64,000 nt of DNA from Anaerolineales bacterium (GTDB lineage: Bacteria > Chloroflexota > Anaerolineae > Anaerolineales > Villigracilaceae). Position numbers and translations under genes: made by a program. Positions 55,076 through 63,732 of this stretch are shown one piece after another; within the stretch, counting starts at the first letter, position 1; each line of letters opens with the position of its first letter. The stretch is from assembly GCA_026928255.1 (NCBI GenBank), contig JAIXKJ010000008.1, forward strand, positions 1,031,298-1,095,297, in the 5' to 3' direction. The notes beneath the pieces are model-generated. The model worked only from the letters and a program-made list of their open reading frames with translations. It was not told the origin of the DNA and did not search any database.

Positions 55076-55600
55076 CTAATTGACCGTAAACGTGGCGATC
55101 ATCGCGTGATGGCTGACGCCGCAATATTCGAGACAGCGAATCGTGTATTCGCCCGGCTCGTCGAATTTGAAGATGAGTTGATTGACGTAGCCCGGCATGG
55201 CTTGCGTCTGCGTTACGAGGCGACCTTCGGGGTTGTAGATGGCGAAACCGTGATTCACGTCGCGGCTGCTAACGTTAAATTCCACAACCTTATTAAGCGG
55301 AATTTCTTTTGTGTCGAGAACCCAGCCCCATTGAAACGAGTCAACGTTGACGGTAACTTGCGGCTTGCCAATCGTCCGCTCGCGGAAAATGGGGTAGGGC
55401 GACCAATACAAAACCGCCGTCAGCAGAACAATCAGCGTGGCGATCATCGGAAAAGCCAGCCGTCGCCGCAGGGTGTTGGCGTTCGCCGTTACTTCTTCCT
55501 CCGCTTGAATGTTGGGAATGCTGAGGATGACTTTTAACCAGATGCCTGTCCAAATTGCGCTTAGGACAAGAAAGATAATCAGGATGTCTTTCTGGGTCAT
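55076..55600 (-). CDS. Heme-copper oxidase subunit II with CuA site
   Basis: This 174-residue protein starts at ATG 55600 after AAGGAG. Two membrane segments (about 5-25 and 49-68) place the C-terminal cupredoxin domain outside. The CuA site is complete: His in RDVNHGF, then CLEYCGVSHHAM with two Cys, the bridging Glu carbonyl, His and Met. It receives electrons from cytochrome c and passes them to subunit I. The protein is short, as in B-type oxidases and NO-reductase relatives. It is first in the operon II-I-ctaG. Confidence 0.92.
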   Translation of the reverse strand: MTQKDILIIFLVLSAIWTGIWLKVILSIPNIQAEEEVTANANTLRRRLAFPMIATLIVLLTAVLYWSPYPIFRERTIGKPQVTVNVDSFQWGWVLDTKEIPLNKVVEFNVSSRDVNHGFAIYNPEGRLVTQTQAMPGYVNQLIFKFDEPGEYTIRCLEYCGVSHHAMIATFTVN

Positions 55601-55677
55601 GCGTTCGCTCCTTATATTGGACTGAAATAGTGGGAATTTGCTCTGGTCAATATACTCCCGACGCGCCGCTATGTCAA

Positions 55678-55705
55678 TTGAAATTTTGAACGCAGCGAGT
55701 AAAAT
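55678..55705 (+). promoter_or_regulatory. Promoter of tag (leaderless candidate)
   Basis: TTGAAA (55678-55683) and TAAAAT (55700-55705) are 16 bp apart. The -10 ends 6 nt before the tag ATG, so the mRNA would start at or next to the start codon. It is divergent from the oxidase operon. Confidence 0.6.
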
Positions 55706-55711
55706 AGAAGC

Positions 55712-56263
55712 ATGTCCTCTTACTGCGAACACTGCAACGCTCATCCCGAAGATTTTTATAATAAAAATTATCACGACGAAAAATACGGCTTTCCGTTGAC
55801 GGACGACAATCAACTTTTTGAGCGCCTGATGTTGGAAGTGAACCAAGCGGGCTTGTCGTGGATTTTGATTTTGAAACGCGCCGAAAACTTTCATCGCGCC
55901 TTCGATCAATTTGACGTAAAAACAGTCGCCGCCTACGACGAAGCGGAGCGCGCGCGCCTCTTAAACGACGCGGGCATTATCCGCAACAAGTTGAAAGTCA
56001 ACGCCGCAATCGTCAACGCCCGACGGATTCTCGAATTGCAAAAAGAATACGGCTCGTTCAAAAATTGGCTCGACGCGCATCATCCGCTGACGTTGGCGGA
56101 GTGGACGAAATTATTTAAGAAAACGTTCGTCTTCGTCGGCGGAGAAATCGTCAACGAATTTTTGATGTCTGTCGGCTATTTGCGCGGCGCGCACGAAGAA
56201 GATTGCCCCGTCTTCCAAAAAGTTGCGGCGCAAAAACCGAAGTGGATGGAAAGCTCGCGTTGA
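55712..56263 (+). CDS. tag: DNA-3-methyladenine glycosylase I
   Basis: This 183-residue protein has the Tag pattern: C5 near the N-terminus, YHDEKYGFPLTDDNQLFERLMLEVNQAGLSW, the WTKLFKKTFVFVGGEIVNEFLMSVGY helix region, and GAHEEDC at the end. C5, an early His, and the final His and Cys are the zinc ligands of this family. It removes 3-methyladenine from alkylated DNA. The stop overlaps the next start by 4 nt. Confidence 0.93.
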   Translation: MSSYCEHCNAHPEDFYNKNYHDEKYGFPLTDDNQLFERLMLEVNQAGLSWILILKRAENFHRAFDQFDVKTVAAYDEAERARLLNDAGIIRNKLKVNAAIVNARRILELQKEYGSFKNWLDAHHPLTLAEWTKLFKKTFVFVGGEIVNEFLMSVGYLRGAHEEDCPVFQKVAAQKPKWMESSR

Positions 56264-57276
56264 AAAAAATCCCCGCTTTTGCGTTGGCGGGAAAACTCAC
56301 CCGCGAATATTTGCTTCCGCCCAATAACGGCGCAATGCGCCTCGACGCGCCGGGCGGCAATCTGCTTTATGCGGCGGGCGGGCTGACGATTTGGGATTCG
56401 TCCGTCGCGTTGATTTCCAAAATCAACGACGCTTACCCGCAAGAGTGGCTGCGCGATTTGAAAAAACGCAAGATGAACGTCAACGGCGTGTATGCGGACG
56501 AAGACGACCGCTCCGATTTGCGCGAGTTTATCGCCTACGGCGAAAACGGCGAGCGAAGCGCGTCCAACGTCGTTTCGCATTTTGCGCGGCGGCAAACAAC
56601 TTTTCCAAAAGCGCTGCTCGGCTATCAAGCGCCGAGCGACGCGATAAAAAATTTGGGCGAGATAAATCCGCTTTCGCCTGCGGCGCGTTTCGTCCCCAAA
56701 GAATTTCGCGCGATAAAATTTTTGCACATCTGCCCGTTTGACTTTACCAGCCAAAGTCAAATCGTCAACTTGTTCAAAAGCGGCGCAAACGGGATGATCA
56801 GCCTCGACCCTGCGGCGAGTTACATGAAGCCCAATTTTTGGCGCGACTTGCGAATTGTGTTGCAAGGCGTCGGCGCTTTTCTTCCGTCGGAAGAAGAATT
56901 GCGCGCTCTCTTTTGGGGCGAAACGGACGACCTCTGGGAAATGGCGCGGCGGATTTGCGAGTACGGTCCGCGAATTGTCGTTGTCAAGCGCGGCGCGCAA
57001 GGACAGTTGATCTACGACGCGGCGGCGAATCGAAAGTACGAAATTCCCGCTTACCCAATCCGTCTGGTTGACCCGACCGGCGTCGGCGACGTTTTTTGCG
57101 GCGGATTTCTCGTCGGCTATCAGCGCACGGGCAACCCGTTGCAAGCGGCTTTATATGGAAATATATCCGCTTCGTTGAAAGCGGAAGGGGTGGGTCCCTT
57201 TGCGGGGTTAGAGGCGATGCCCGGTTTGGCGGAAGCGCGGCTGGACGCGTTGCGCGAATCGGCGCGGGAAGTGTAG
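56260..57276 (+). CDS. PfkB-family carbohydrate kinase
   Basis: This 338-residue protein starts with TTG at 56260, overlapping the tag stop (TTGA). It opens with a ribokinase-like strand (IPAFALAGKLTREYLL) and GGNLLYAAGGL. The PfkB signature DPTGVGDVFCGGFLVGY near residue 269 holds the catalytic Asp and the anion hole. A VKRGAQGQLIYD strand precedes it. It phosphorylates a sugar or nucleoside; the substrate is not clear, since the substrate-binding region (residues 30-120) diverges from characterised members. Coupled expression with a DNA glycosylase is unusual but may be simple proximity. Confidence 0.88.
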   Translation: MKKIPAFALAGKLTREYLLPPNNGAMRLDAPGGNLLYAAGGLTIWDSSVALISKINDAYPQEWLRDLKKRKMNVNGVYADEDDRSDLREFIAYGENGERSASNVVSHFARRQTTFPKALLGYQAPSDAIKNLGEINPLSPAARFVPKEFRAIKFLHICPFDFTSQSQIVNLFKSGANGMISLDPAASYMKPNFWRDLRIVLQGVGAFLPSEEELRALFWGETDDLWEMARRICEYGPRIVVVKRGAQGQLIYDAAANRKYEIPAYPIRLVDPTGVGDVFCGGFLVGYQRTGNPLQAALYGNISASLKAEGVGPFAGLEAMPGLAEARLDALRESAREV

Positions 57277-57280
57277 TTGC

Positions 57281-58987
57281 TTACTCCCAAATTCCCATGA
57301 CTTCGCGCACGTCCAACGGTTTGGAGCGCCCCTTGACGGTAATCTCCGCCAGCGGTTTGGCGATGACCGAACTCTTTACGCGCTCGTAGGCTTCTTTGCT
57401 GATCAAAATTTGGTTGGACGCGGAATTCTCTTGCAAGCGTTTGGCGATGTTGACCGTGTCGCTGATGGCGGTATATTCGAGGCGCTTCTCCGTGCCGATT
57501 AATCCCAGCACCGCGTCGCCGACGTGAATGCCGACGCCGAAGAAAAGGCGCTCGTCGGCGGGGAGGACGCGATGCAAGTCTTCGACGGATTTGCGGATGG
57601 CGAGCGCGGTTTTGACGGCGCGCAAGGTGTGATCTTCTTGCGGTATGGGGGCGTTGAACCACGCCATAATCGCGTCGCCCATGAATTTGTCAATCGTGCC
57701 TTCGTGCGCCAGCGCCGCGTCTGCCATGGCGGCGAGGTAGCGATTCAACACGCGGACGAGTCGCTCAGGTTCGAGGCTTTCGCTGTACGAAGTGAATCCG
57801 CGAATGTCGGCGAAGAGGGCGGTGATTTCTCGGCGCGTGCCGCCAAGCTGCAGGCTGTTCGGGTCGAGTTGTTCGATGACGGCGGGGGAGACCATCCGTT
57901 CAAATAAGCGGCGTTGCGCTTCCAACTTTTTTCTTTCGGTGAGGTCGTCCAAAACGATGGTTACGCCTTGCGTTTTTTGGTTGGCGTCTTTAAGCGGAGA
58001 AAGATTCAAACGCCAGTTAAGGCTTCCGCGTTGCGGCATAATATGGCTGATTTCTAAATCCACGACGGGTTGATCGGTTTGACGGACTTCCTCTAAACGC
58101 GGATTTAATTCGGCGGAGACGGAGGCGAGCGCTTCGCCCAACGGACGCCCGATGATGGACGACCCAAGAATTATCTCTGCGGCGCGATTGGCGAGCGTGA
58201 TCTTGTCCTGCACGTCGGCGGTGATGACGCCGCTGGCGATAGAGGCGAAGACGTTGTCCATCAAATTTTTGAGTTCGGTTACTTCTTCCAACGTTTGTTT
58301 GAGCGAAGAAAATAAACGCGCGTTTTCAATGGCGATCGAGGCTTGATTGGCGAAGCCTTCGAGCAAGTCTCTTTCGGCGTTGGTGAAAATGCCGGCGCGG
58401 ATGCGGTTGTCGGCGTAGATGACGCCGATGACGGCGCTTTTAACCGTCAGCGGGACGCACAAAATGGAACGCAGATTAAAGGCGACGATGCTTTCTTGCC
58501 CGACGAAGCGCTGGTCTTCCTGCGCGTTGGTCGTCAGCACCGCTTCGCCGCTTTCGATAACGCGCTGAATGATCGTGCGGCTGACGTTCTTTTCCGCCGA
58601 GTTGATGGATTCCATTTCCCAGTTGCGGGCGACTCGCGTTTGCATTTGTCCGCTTTCGTCTTTCAACATGAGGAATCCGCGTTCGGCTTTGGTTAAACGC
58701 ACGATGTTGTCCATGACGATGCGAAGCACGTCGTCTAATTCCAGCGTGGAGTTGATGACGTCGCCCGTGCCAATCAGCGCCAGCACGTTGTTGTGTTGAC
58801 GTTGAAAGATTTCCGCCTTTTCGCCGACGGCGTCTAAATCGGTTTGCAGGCGGATGAAATCGTCCAACGCTTTTTGCGGCGTTTTCGATTTTGGCGCTTC
58901 CAACATGGATAAAATCTCTTCCGCAAGGGAAGAGATAGCCTTAATCTGATCGGGAAGCGCGTTGAGGCGAGGGTAAGTTGCGTTCAT
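57281..58987 (-). CDS. GAF-PAS-class III adenylate/guanylate cyclase
   Basis: This 568-residue cytosolic protein has an N-terminal helical region (1-80). A GAF domain spans about 85-232 (GFLMLKDESGQMQTRVARNW, SILCVPLTVKSAVIGVIYADN) and a PAS domain about 240-355 (ELKNLMDNVFASIASGVI). A class III cyclase domain spans about 380-560 with metal-binding Asp in ALFADIRGFTSYSE and KFMGDAIMAWF. It should make cAMP or cGMP in response to a small ligand or redox signal sensed by GAF/PAS. Nucleotide specificity is not settled by sight. No partner kinase is adjacent. Confidence 0.92.
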   Translation of the reverse strand: MNATYPRLNALPDQIKAISSLAEEILSMLEAPKSKTPQKALDDFIRLQTDLDAVGEKAEIFQRQHNNVLALIGTGDVINSTLELDDVLRIVMDNIVRLTKAERGFLMLKDESGQMQTRVARNWEMESINSAEKNVSRTIIQRVIESGEAVLTTNAQEDQRFVGQESIVAFNLRSILCVPLTVKSAVIGVIYADNRIRAGIFTNAERDLLEGFANQASIAIENARLFSSLKQTLEEVTELKNLMDNVFASIASGVITADVQDKITLANRAAEIILGSSIIGRPLGEALASVSAELNPRLEEVRQTDQPVVDLEISHIMPQRGSLNWRLNLSPLKDANQKTQGVTIVLDDLTERKKLEAQRRLFERMVSPAVIEQLDPNSLQLGGTRREITALFADIRGFTSYSESLEPERLVRVLNRYLAAMADAALAHEGTIDKFMGDAIMAWFNAPIPQEDHTLRAVKTALAIRKSVEDLHRVLPADERLFFGVGIHVGDAVLGLIGTEKRLEYTAISDTVNIAKRLQENSASNQILISKEAYERVKSSVIAKPLAEITVKGRSKPLDVREVMGIWE

Positions 58988-59062
58988 AAAAAGTCTTTGT
59001 TTGCAAATTGTATCTTAAGACCTTATTTTTTTTATTAGAGTTTTTAAGGTTGCAAATCTGCC

Positions 59063-59185
59063 CTGTTGCAATGATTACAAAAAACCGTATTTTTGTCGTT
59101 GCGAGTCGCTGAAAGCGGCGAAGCAATCTCTACGTTTTGCAAAAGGACTGCTTCGCTTCGCTCGCAGCGACAGTGTTCGCAACAG
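59063..59185. repeat. Large nested palindrome in the cyclase-PAP2 intergenic region
   Basis: The outer arms CTGTTGC (59063-59069) and GCAACAG (59179-59185) enclose TGTCGTTGCGAG (59094-59105) and CTCGCAGCGACA (59161-59172), which pair with one mismatch. The inner part contains GCGAAGCAATCTC and GGACTGCTTCGC. A 12-bp direct repeat GTTGCAAATCTG flanks the whole (59049-59060 and 59189-59200). This matches the layout of a small non-autonomous mobile palindrome. Confidence 0.8.
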
Positions 59186-59206
59186 AGCGTTGCAAATCTG
59201 TCAAAT

Positions 59207-59233
59207 TTGAGACTCTCCTTTTGAGAGTACAAT
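59207..59233 (+). promoter_or_regulatory. Promoter region of the PAP2 gene
   Basis: TTGAGA (59207-59212) and TACAAT (59228-59233) are 15 bp apart. A dyad ACTCTC/GAGAGT fills the spacer and may be an operator. Confidence 0.45.
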
Positions 59234-59268
59234 AACGCCATTATCGCTTTGCCGACTTGGAGGATGGA

Positions 59269-60249
59269 ATGCAAACCCTAATTGATTTTGGCGTGTCGTT
59301 CGTCGTCGCATTACAAAGTTTGGGACAATGGCAAATTCCCCTGATGAAATTTTTCAGCAATTTAGGCACGGAAGATTTCTTCTTCGTCGTTTTGCCGCTG
59401 CTTTACTGGTGCGTTGATTCGGCGTTGGGCATTCGCGTCGGTTTTATTCTCGTCGCCGGCAATTTCGTTAATCTGGTCGGCAAAGTCGCGCTGGCGGGTC
59501 CGCGCCCGTATTGGGTGAGTTCGCAAGTCCAACCGTGGTGGCCCGAAACTTCCTTTGGCGCGCCTTCGGGACACGCGCAACACGCCATGAGCGTTTGGGG
59601 CATGATCGCCGTTTATTACAAAAAACAAAAATGGCTCGCCGTCGTCTGCGCGATTTTGATTTTTATGGTCGGCGTTTCGCGCCTTTCGCTCGGCTCGCAC
59701 TTTCCGCACGACGTGCTTCTCGGCTGGCTTATCGGCGCGCTTCTGCTTTGGCTTTTCGTCCGCTATTGGGATTCTGTCGCCGCCTGGCTCTCGACGAAAA
59801 GCTTTTCTCGACAAGTCGGCATCGCGTTCGCAATCGCCGTCCTCGCCGCGATTTTGGGATTAGCGCTCGTCGGCTTGCGAAGCGGATTTCAAATTCCGGA
59901 ACTGTGGACGACGAACGCGCTTCGCTCCGGACTTGAACCGAATCCTATTGACCGAAGCGGAGTCCTCACTTCGGCTGGGACTTTCTTCGGGCTGGCGGCA
60001 GGCTTGGCGTGGATTCAACGTCGCGGCGGGTATCAGGTTCGAGGTCCGTTCACGAAGCGCGCGCTTTGTTACATCGTCGGTTTGATCGGCGTCCTCGTCT
60101 TTTGGCAAGGGCTGGGGTTTGTCTTTCCGCGCGGCGACGGCTTGCTGGAATATTCGCTGCGTTTCTTGCGTTACGCTCTCGTCGGCGGCTGGGTGACGGC
60201 TGGCGCGCCTTGGCTTTTTGCAAAATTGAAATTAAATGTTTCCAGTTAA
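59269..60249 (+). CDS. PAP2-superfamily membrane phosphatase
   Basis: This 326-residue protein starts at ATG 59269, 5 nt after GGAGG; an in-frame TTG at 59257 is less likely. It has about eight membrane segments. The three PAP2 motifs are present: K-x6-R-P (KVALAGPRP), PSGHAQHA and SLGSHFPHDVLLG, with catalytic His in the last two. It removes phosphate from a lipid-linked substrate such as undecaprenyl diphosphate or phosphatidate on the outer face. It may recycle the carrier lipid needed for murJ and glmU products. Confidence 0.9.
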   Translation: MQTLIDFGVSFVVALQSLGQWQIPLMKFFSNLGTEDFFFVVLPLLYWCVDSALGIRVGFILVAGNFVNLVGKVALAGPRPYWVSSQVQPWWPETSFGAPSGHAQHAMSVWGMIAVYYKKQKWLAVVCAILIFMVGVSRLSLGSHFPHDVLLGWLIGALLLWLFVRYWDSVAAWLSTKSFSRQVGIAFAIAVLAAILGLALVGLRSGFQIPELWTTNALRSGLEPNPIDRSGVLTSAGTFFGLAAGLAWIQRRGGYQVRGPFTKRALCYIVGLIGVLVFWQGLGFVFPRGDGLLEYSLRFLRYALVGGWVTAGAPWLFAKLKLNVSS

Positions 60250-60258
60250 TCCATCTGA

Positions 60259-60264
60259 TATAAT
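60259..60264 (+). promoter_or_regulatory. -10 box TATAAT of the kinase gene
   Basis: GATATAATGCG lies 48 nt before ATG 60313. The leader is A-rich and holds a weak CAGGCAG Shine-Dalgarno-like element. Confidence 0.5.
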
Positions 60265-60312
60265 GCGCGTGTTTAACAAAAATTCAAAAAAATATACAGG
60301 CAGCAAAATTCA

Positions 60313-62535
60313 ATGACGCTTGAAAAAGGCACACGAGTACATAATCGTTACCGCATTGTAGATATTCTCGGACAAGGCGGCATGGGTTCGGTTTACCGCG
60401 CAATAGACGAAAATCTAAGCGTGGCGGTCGCGCTGAAAGAAAACCTTTTTACGACCGACGAATACTCGCGCCAATTTCGCTTAGAGGCGGTCATCCTTGC
60501 CAATTTGCGTCATCCCAATTTGCCGCGCGTCTCCGACCATTTTACGGTCGAAGATATGGGGCAATATCTGGTGATGGATTTTATCGACGGCGAAGACTTG
60601 CGCTACCGCATGGAGCGCGTCGGCATGTTGAGCGAAGAAGAAGCCATCCACATTGGCGCCGCCATGTGCGACGCGCTGGCGTACCTGCACACGCGCAAAC
60701 CGCCAATTTTGCACCGCGATATAAAACCGGGCAACGTAAAAATTTCTCCCGAAGGTCAAATCTATTTGGTGGACTTCGGCTTGGCGAAGGTGTATCAAAG
60801 CGCCAGTCAGGCGACGACCACCGGCGCGCGCGCCATGACGCCCGGCTACTCTCCGCCCGAACAATACGGCACGGCGCGCACCGACCCGCGCACGGACATT
60901 TACTCGCTCGGCGCGACCCTCTACGCCGCGTTGACCGGCATCATCCCCGAAGACGGGCTGGCGCGGGCGATGGAAAACGCCCAGTTGACCCCGTTGCGAA
61001 AACGAAATCCGAAAATCTCGCGCAAAGTGGCAATCGCCATCGAACGCGCCATGGCCGTCGACCCAAGCGACCGTTTTCAAACGGCGGAAGATTTCAAAGC
61101 CGCGTTGCTTTCCTCCAAGTCGCTGACTCAACAATCCACCGGCGCGTATCGCATCGCGCCGCCGCCTCTCGAATCTGAAACGGAAGAATCTCACGCCGAC
61201 GAAGTTGTGGACGGCGCGTCCGCCGCGATAGACCGCAAATCGCTAGGACCCGTCCCCGCGGCGAACGCCAACGCGCACGAAGACCAACCCTTTGTCTCGC
61301 CGTTGAAAAAACAAAAAGAACGCGAACGAAAACGCCGCGCCGCGCTTTGGCGCTTTGTGTTAATCGTCGTCGCGTTATTGGCGCTTGTCGGCGGCGCAAT
61401 CTATTTCATGCCCGGCGTTTTGCCAGCGGACGTCAACTCCATGCTTTCGTTCCGCGCGCCCACGTCCACGCCGACGGAAGCGCCGACTCTCGCGCCGACG
61501 CAAACCCTGCCGCCGACCTTCACCCCCGCCGCAGAAGTTCCGACGTCCATCGCGCTTTCCACGCCGACGACAATGCCCAGCGCGACGCCCACGCCGACGT
61601 TAATCCCCAACCCTGCGCTTTCACCCACGCCCAGCCCGACCGAACCCGCGCCCGTCTTCTTGGGCGGCGGAGCGGGACAAATCGCCTTTGCCTCTCTGCG
61701 AATTGGCGGCGTCTCCCAAATTTTCCTCGCCGACTTAAACGGCGAAAGCGCCGTCCAAATCACGGCGTTGGAAAAAGGCGCTTGTCAACCTTCATGGTCT
61801 CCCGACGGACAAAAACTCGTATTCATTTCACCCTGCAAAGAAAATAAAGACGTTTATAACAGCGCGGGACTCTACATTATTAACGCCGACGGAAGCGGAT
61901 TGCAAACGTTGGATATTTCGCCTGGCGGAAATTTTGACCCAGTCTGGTCGCCAAACGGCGAGACGATCGCCTTCGCCTCCAAACGCAGCGGACAAATGGA
62001 AATTTACCTCATCCCCGCCGACGGCTCTTCGCCCGCCGTTCAAATCACAAAGAACGCGGCAAAGATAGATTCGCAAATGCCTTCATGGTCGCCGGACGGC
62101 TCGCAACTGGTTTACACCGTTAGGCGCGTCGGCGTTTCTCAAATCTGGATGATGAACGCGGACGGCTCAAACCCTGTGCAAATTATTCGCAGCGGGCAGG
62201 ACTATAACGACAGCCTGCCAAAATGGTCTCCGCGCGGCGACACGATCATCTTCAGCCAGCGTTGCGCCAAAGTAATGTGCAACCCCTACCTAGTCAGCGC
62301 TTCCGCGACGGATCGCTCCAACGAGCGCGGCGTAAAACTTTCCTTTAACGTCGTCTATATGGGAAACGCAAGTTTCTCTCCCGACGGTTTTTACATCGCC
62401 TATGAAGGCGTCGGCGAAGCGAACAACTTCGACATTTTCTACACGAGCATTTCAGGCGGCGAAAAAATACGCCTCACCACAGATCGCGCCGCCGACTTTC
62501 AACCCGTTTGGCGACCGGTGATTGTTAACCCCTAA
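60313..62535 (+). CDS. Serine/threonine protein kinase with extracytoplasmic beta-propeller
   Basis: This 740-residue protein has an N-terminal Hanks kinase domain (about 13-270): G-loop LGQGGMGSVYRA, K42, HRD at 134-136 (HRDIKPGN) and DFG at 154-156. A basic juxtamembrane region leads to one membrane segment near 345-367. A Thr/Pro-rich linker (375-440) follows, then TolB/PD40-like propeller repeats from about 455 (CQPSWSPDGQKLVFIS, FDPVWSPNGETIAFAS, DSLPKWSPRGDTIIFS, ADFQPVWRP). The kinase should face the cytosol and the propeller the outside, so it is a transmembrane receptor kinase. The ligand is unknown. Confidence 0.93.
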   Translation: MTLEKGTRVHNRYRIVDILGQGGMGSVYRAIDENLSVAVALKENLFTTDEYSRQFRLEAVILANLRHPNLPRVSDHFTVEDMGQYLVMDFIDGEDLRYRMERVGMLSEEEAIHIGAAMCDALAYLHTRKPPILHRDIKPGNVKISPEGQIYLVDFGLAKVYQSASQATTTGARAMTPGYSPPEQYGTARTDPRTDIYSLGATLYAALTGIIPEDGLARAMENAQLTPLRKRNPKISRKVAIAIERAMAVDPSDRFQTAEDFKAALLSSKSLTQQSTGAYRIAPPPLESETEESHADEVVDGASAAIDRKSLGPVPAANANAHEDQPFVSPLKKQKERERKRRAALWRFVLIVVALLALVGGAIYFMPGVLPADVNSMLSFRAPTSTPTEAPTLAPTQTLPPTFTPAAEVPTSIALSTPTTMPSATPTPTLIPNPALSPTPSPTEPAPVFLGGGAGQIAFASLRIGGVSQIFLADLNGESAVQITALEKGACQPSWSPDGQKLVFISPCKENKDVYNSAGLYIINADGSGLQTLDISPGGNFDPVWSPNGETIAFASKRSGQMEIYLIPADGSSPAVQITKNAAKIDSQMPSWSPDGSQLVYTVRRVGVSQIWMMNADGSNPVQIIRSGQDYNDSLPKWSPRGDTIIFSQRCAKVMCNPYLVSASATDRSNERGVKLSFNVVYMGNASFSPDGFYIAYEGVGEANNFDIFYTSISGGEKIRLTTDRAADFQPVWRPVIVNP

Positions 62536-62574
62536 CCTGAAAAACTTTCTAAAAATCCTGTTTGCGTAACCGCG

Positions 62575-62594
62575 ACTCCCGCTTCGGCGGGAGT
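62575..62594. terminator. Terminator after the kinase gene
   Basis: ACTCCCGC-TTCG-GCGGGAGT is an 8-bp stem closed by a stable TTCG tetraloop, 40 nt after the kinase stop. The T-run after it is weak (TGTTAATTAATT). Confidence 0.65.
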
Positions 62595-62621
62595 TGTTAA
62601 TTAATTCTTACACTCCTCTTA

Positions 62622-62650
62622 TTGACGCGGATTTTTGCGGCTGTTATGAT
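62622..62650 (+). promoter_or_regulatory. Promoter of the hrcA-grpE operon
   Basis: TTGACG (62622-62627) and TATGAT (62645-62650) are separated by 17 bp. No CIRCE palindrome (TTAGCACTC-N9-GAGTGCTAA) is seen near it. Confidence 0.75.
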
Positions 62651-62691
62651 TGCCCCAATCGGCGCTCTGCATAGAGCGCTTAATTTTCAAC

Positions 62692-63723
62692 ATGCCAAAC
62701 CTTAGCGAACGCCAGAAAACCCTGTTAATGCTCATCATCCGCGATTATATTGACTCTGCCCAACCGGTCGGGTCAAAACGCCTCGCGGAGCGTTACCGCC
62801 TTAACCTGTCTTCGGCGACGATTCGCAACGAAATGGCGGCGCTGACCGAAATGGGCTACCTGCGCCAGCCGCACACCTCCGCCGGGCGCGTCCCCACCGA
62901 AGAAGGCTACCGCTGCTTCGTCGGCGAAATGGTCAACAGCGCCGAACTGCCGCAAACGGTTCAACATACGATCTCGCATCAATTCCGCCAATCGCGCCCG
63001 CAACTCGACCAGTGGATGACCCTCGCCGCGTCGGTGTTGGCGGCGCACTCGCAAGGCGTTTCCGTCGTCGCCGCGCCGCACGTTGAATCCACAAAATTCA
63101 AGCGCGTCGAATTAATCTCCACGCAAGGGCGGCAAGTCCTCGTTTTGGTCGTCATGGGCGGCGAAGTCTCGCAGCAAATCTTGACGCTGGCGGAGCCTGT
63201 CGCGCAGGAAAGACTCAGCGCCGCGGCAACGCGCCTTAACCGACTTTTAGCCGGTCAGACCGCCCAAGCCGTCTCCGCGTTGACGCCGCCCTCCGACCCG
63301 CTCGACCATGATATTCTGTTATTAATCGCGCAAGATATGCGCCGCATCGCGGATGCGTCCTCCGGCGAAATCTACACTGACGGCTTGACTAACGTCATTG
63401 GCGAGCCGGAATTTTCCGAGTCGGATGAGGCGCGAAAAACCCTGAAAATTTTTGAAGAACGTTCTACGTTGAAAAATCTGCTTGTTCGCACCTCCGCCAA
63501 CAGCGACGTGGGCGCGTTGCAAGTGTTAATCGGCGGCGAAGGCGAATACGACGATTTGCGCCAATGCAGTTTGGTCGTCGCTCGATACGGCGCGCCGGGC
63601 ATGGCGACGGGCGCCTTAGGCGTTTTAGGTCCGATGCGCATGGCGTATGCGCGGACGATTCCCGCCGTGCGTTTTGTAGCGGATTTATTAAGCAATTTAG
63701 TCAGCGACGCAATAGAAAATTAG
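62692..63723 (+). CDS. hrcA: Heat-inducible transcription repressor HrcA
   Basis: This 343-residue protein begins MPNLSERQKTLLMLIIRDYIDSAQPVGSKRLAERYRLNLSSATIRNEMAALTEMGYL, the winged-helix DNA-binding region of HrcA, followed by QPHTSAGRVPTEEGYRCFV. A dimerisation domain ends with the normal GVLGPMRMAYARTIPAVRFVADLLS. It represses chaperone operons at CIRCE sites and needs GroEL. ATG 62692 is chosen because the frame from 62650 begins at the promoter -10. It is followed by grpE after 9 nt, so it belongs to the hrcA-grpE-dnaK heat-shock operon. Confidence 0.96.
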   Translation: MPNLSERQKTLLMLIIRDYIDSAQPVGSKRLAERYRLNLSSATIRNEMAALTEMGYLRQPHTSAGRVPTEEGYRCFVGEMVNSAELPQTVQHTISHQFRQSRPQLDQWMTLAASVLAAHSQGVSVVAAPHVESTKFKRVELISTQGRQVLVLVVMGGEVSQQILTLAEPVAQERLSAAATRLNRLLAGQTAQAVSALTPPSDPLDHDILLLIAQDMRRIADASSGEIYTDGLTNVIGEPEFSESDEARKTLKIFEERSTLKNLLVRTSANSDVGALQVLIGGEGEYDDLRQCSLVVARYGAPGMATGALGVLGPMRMAYARTIPAVRFVADLLSNLVSDAIEN

Positions 63724-63732
63724 AGAAAACCT

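Noticed and set aside
62595..62692. CIRCE operator before hrcA
   Set aside because: No TTAGCACTC/GAGTGCTAA arms were found in the promoter region.
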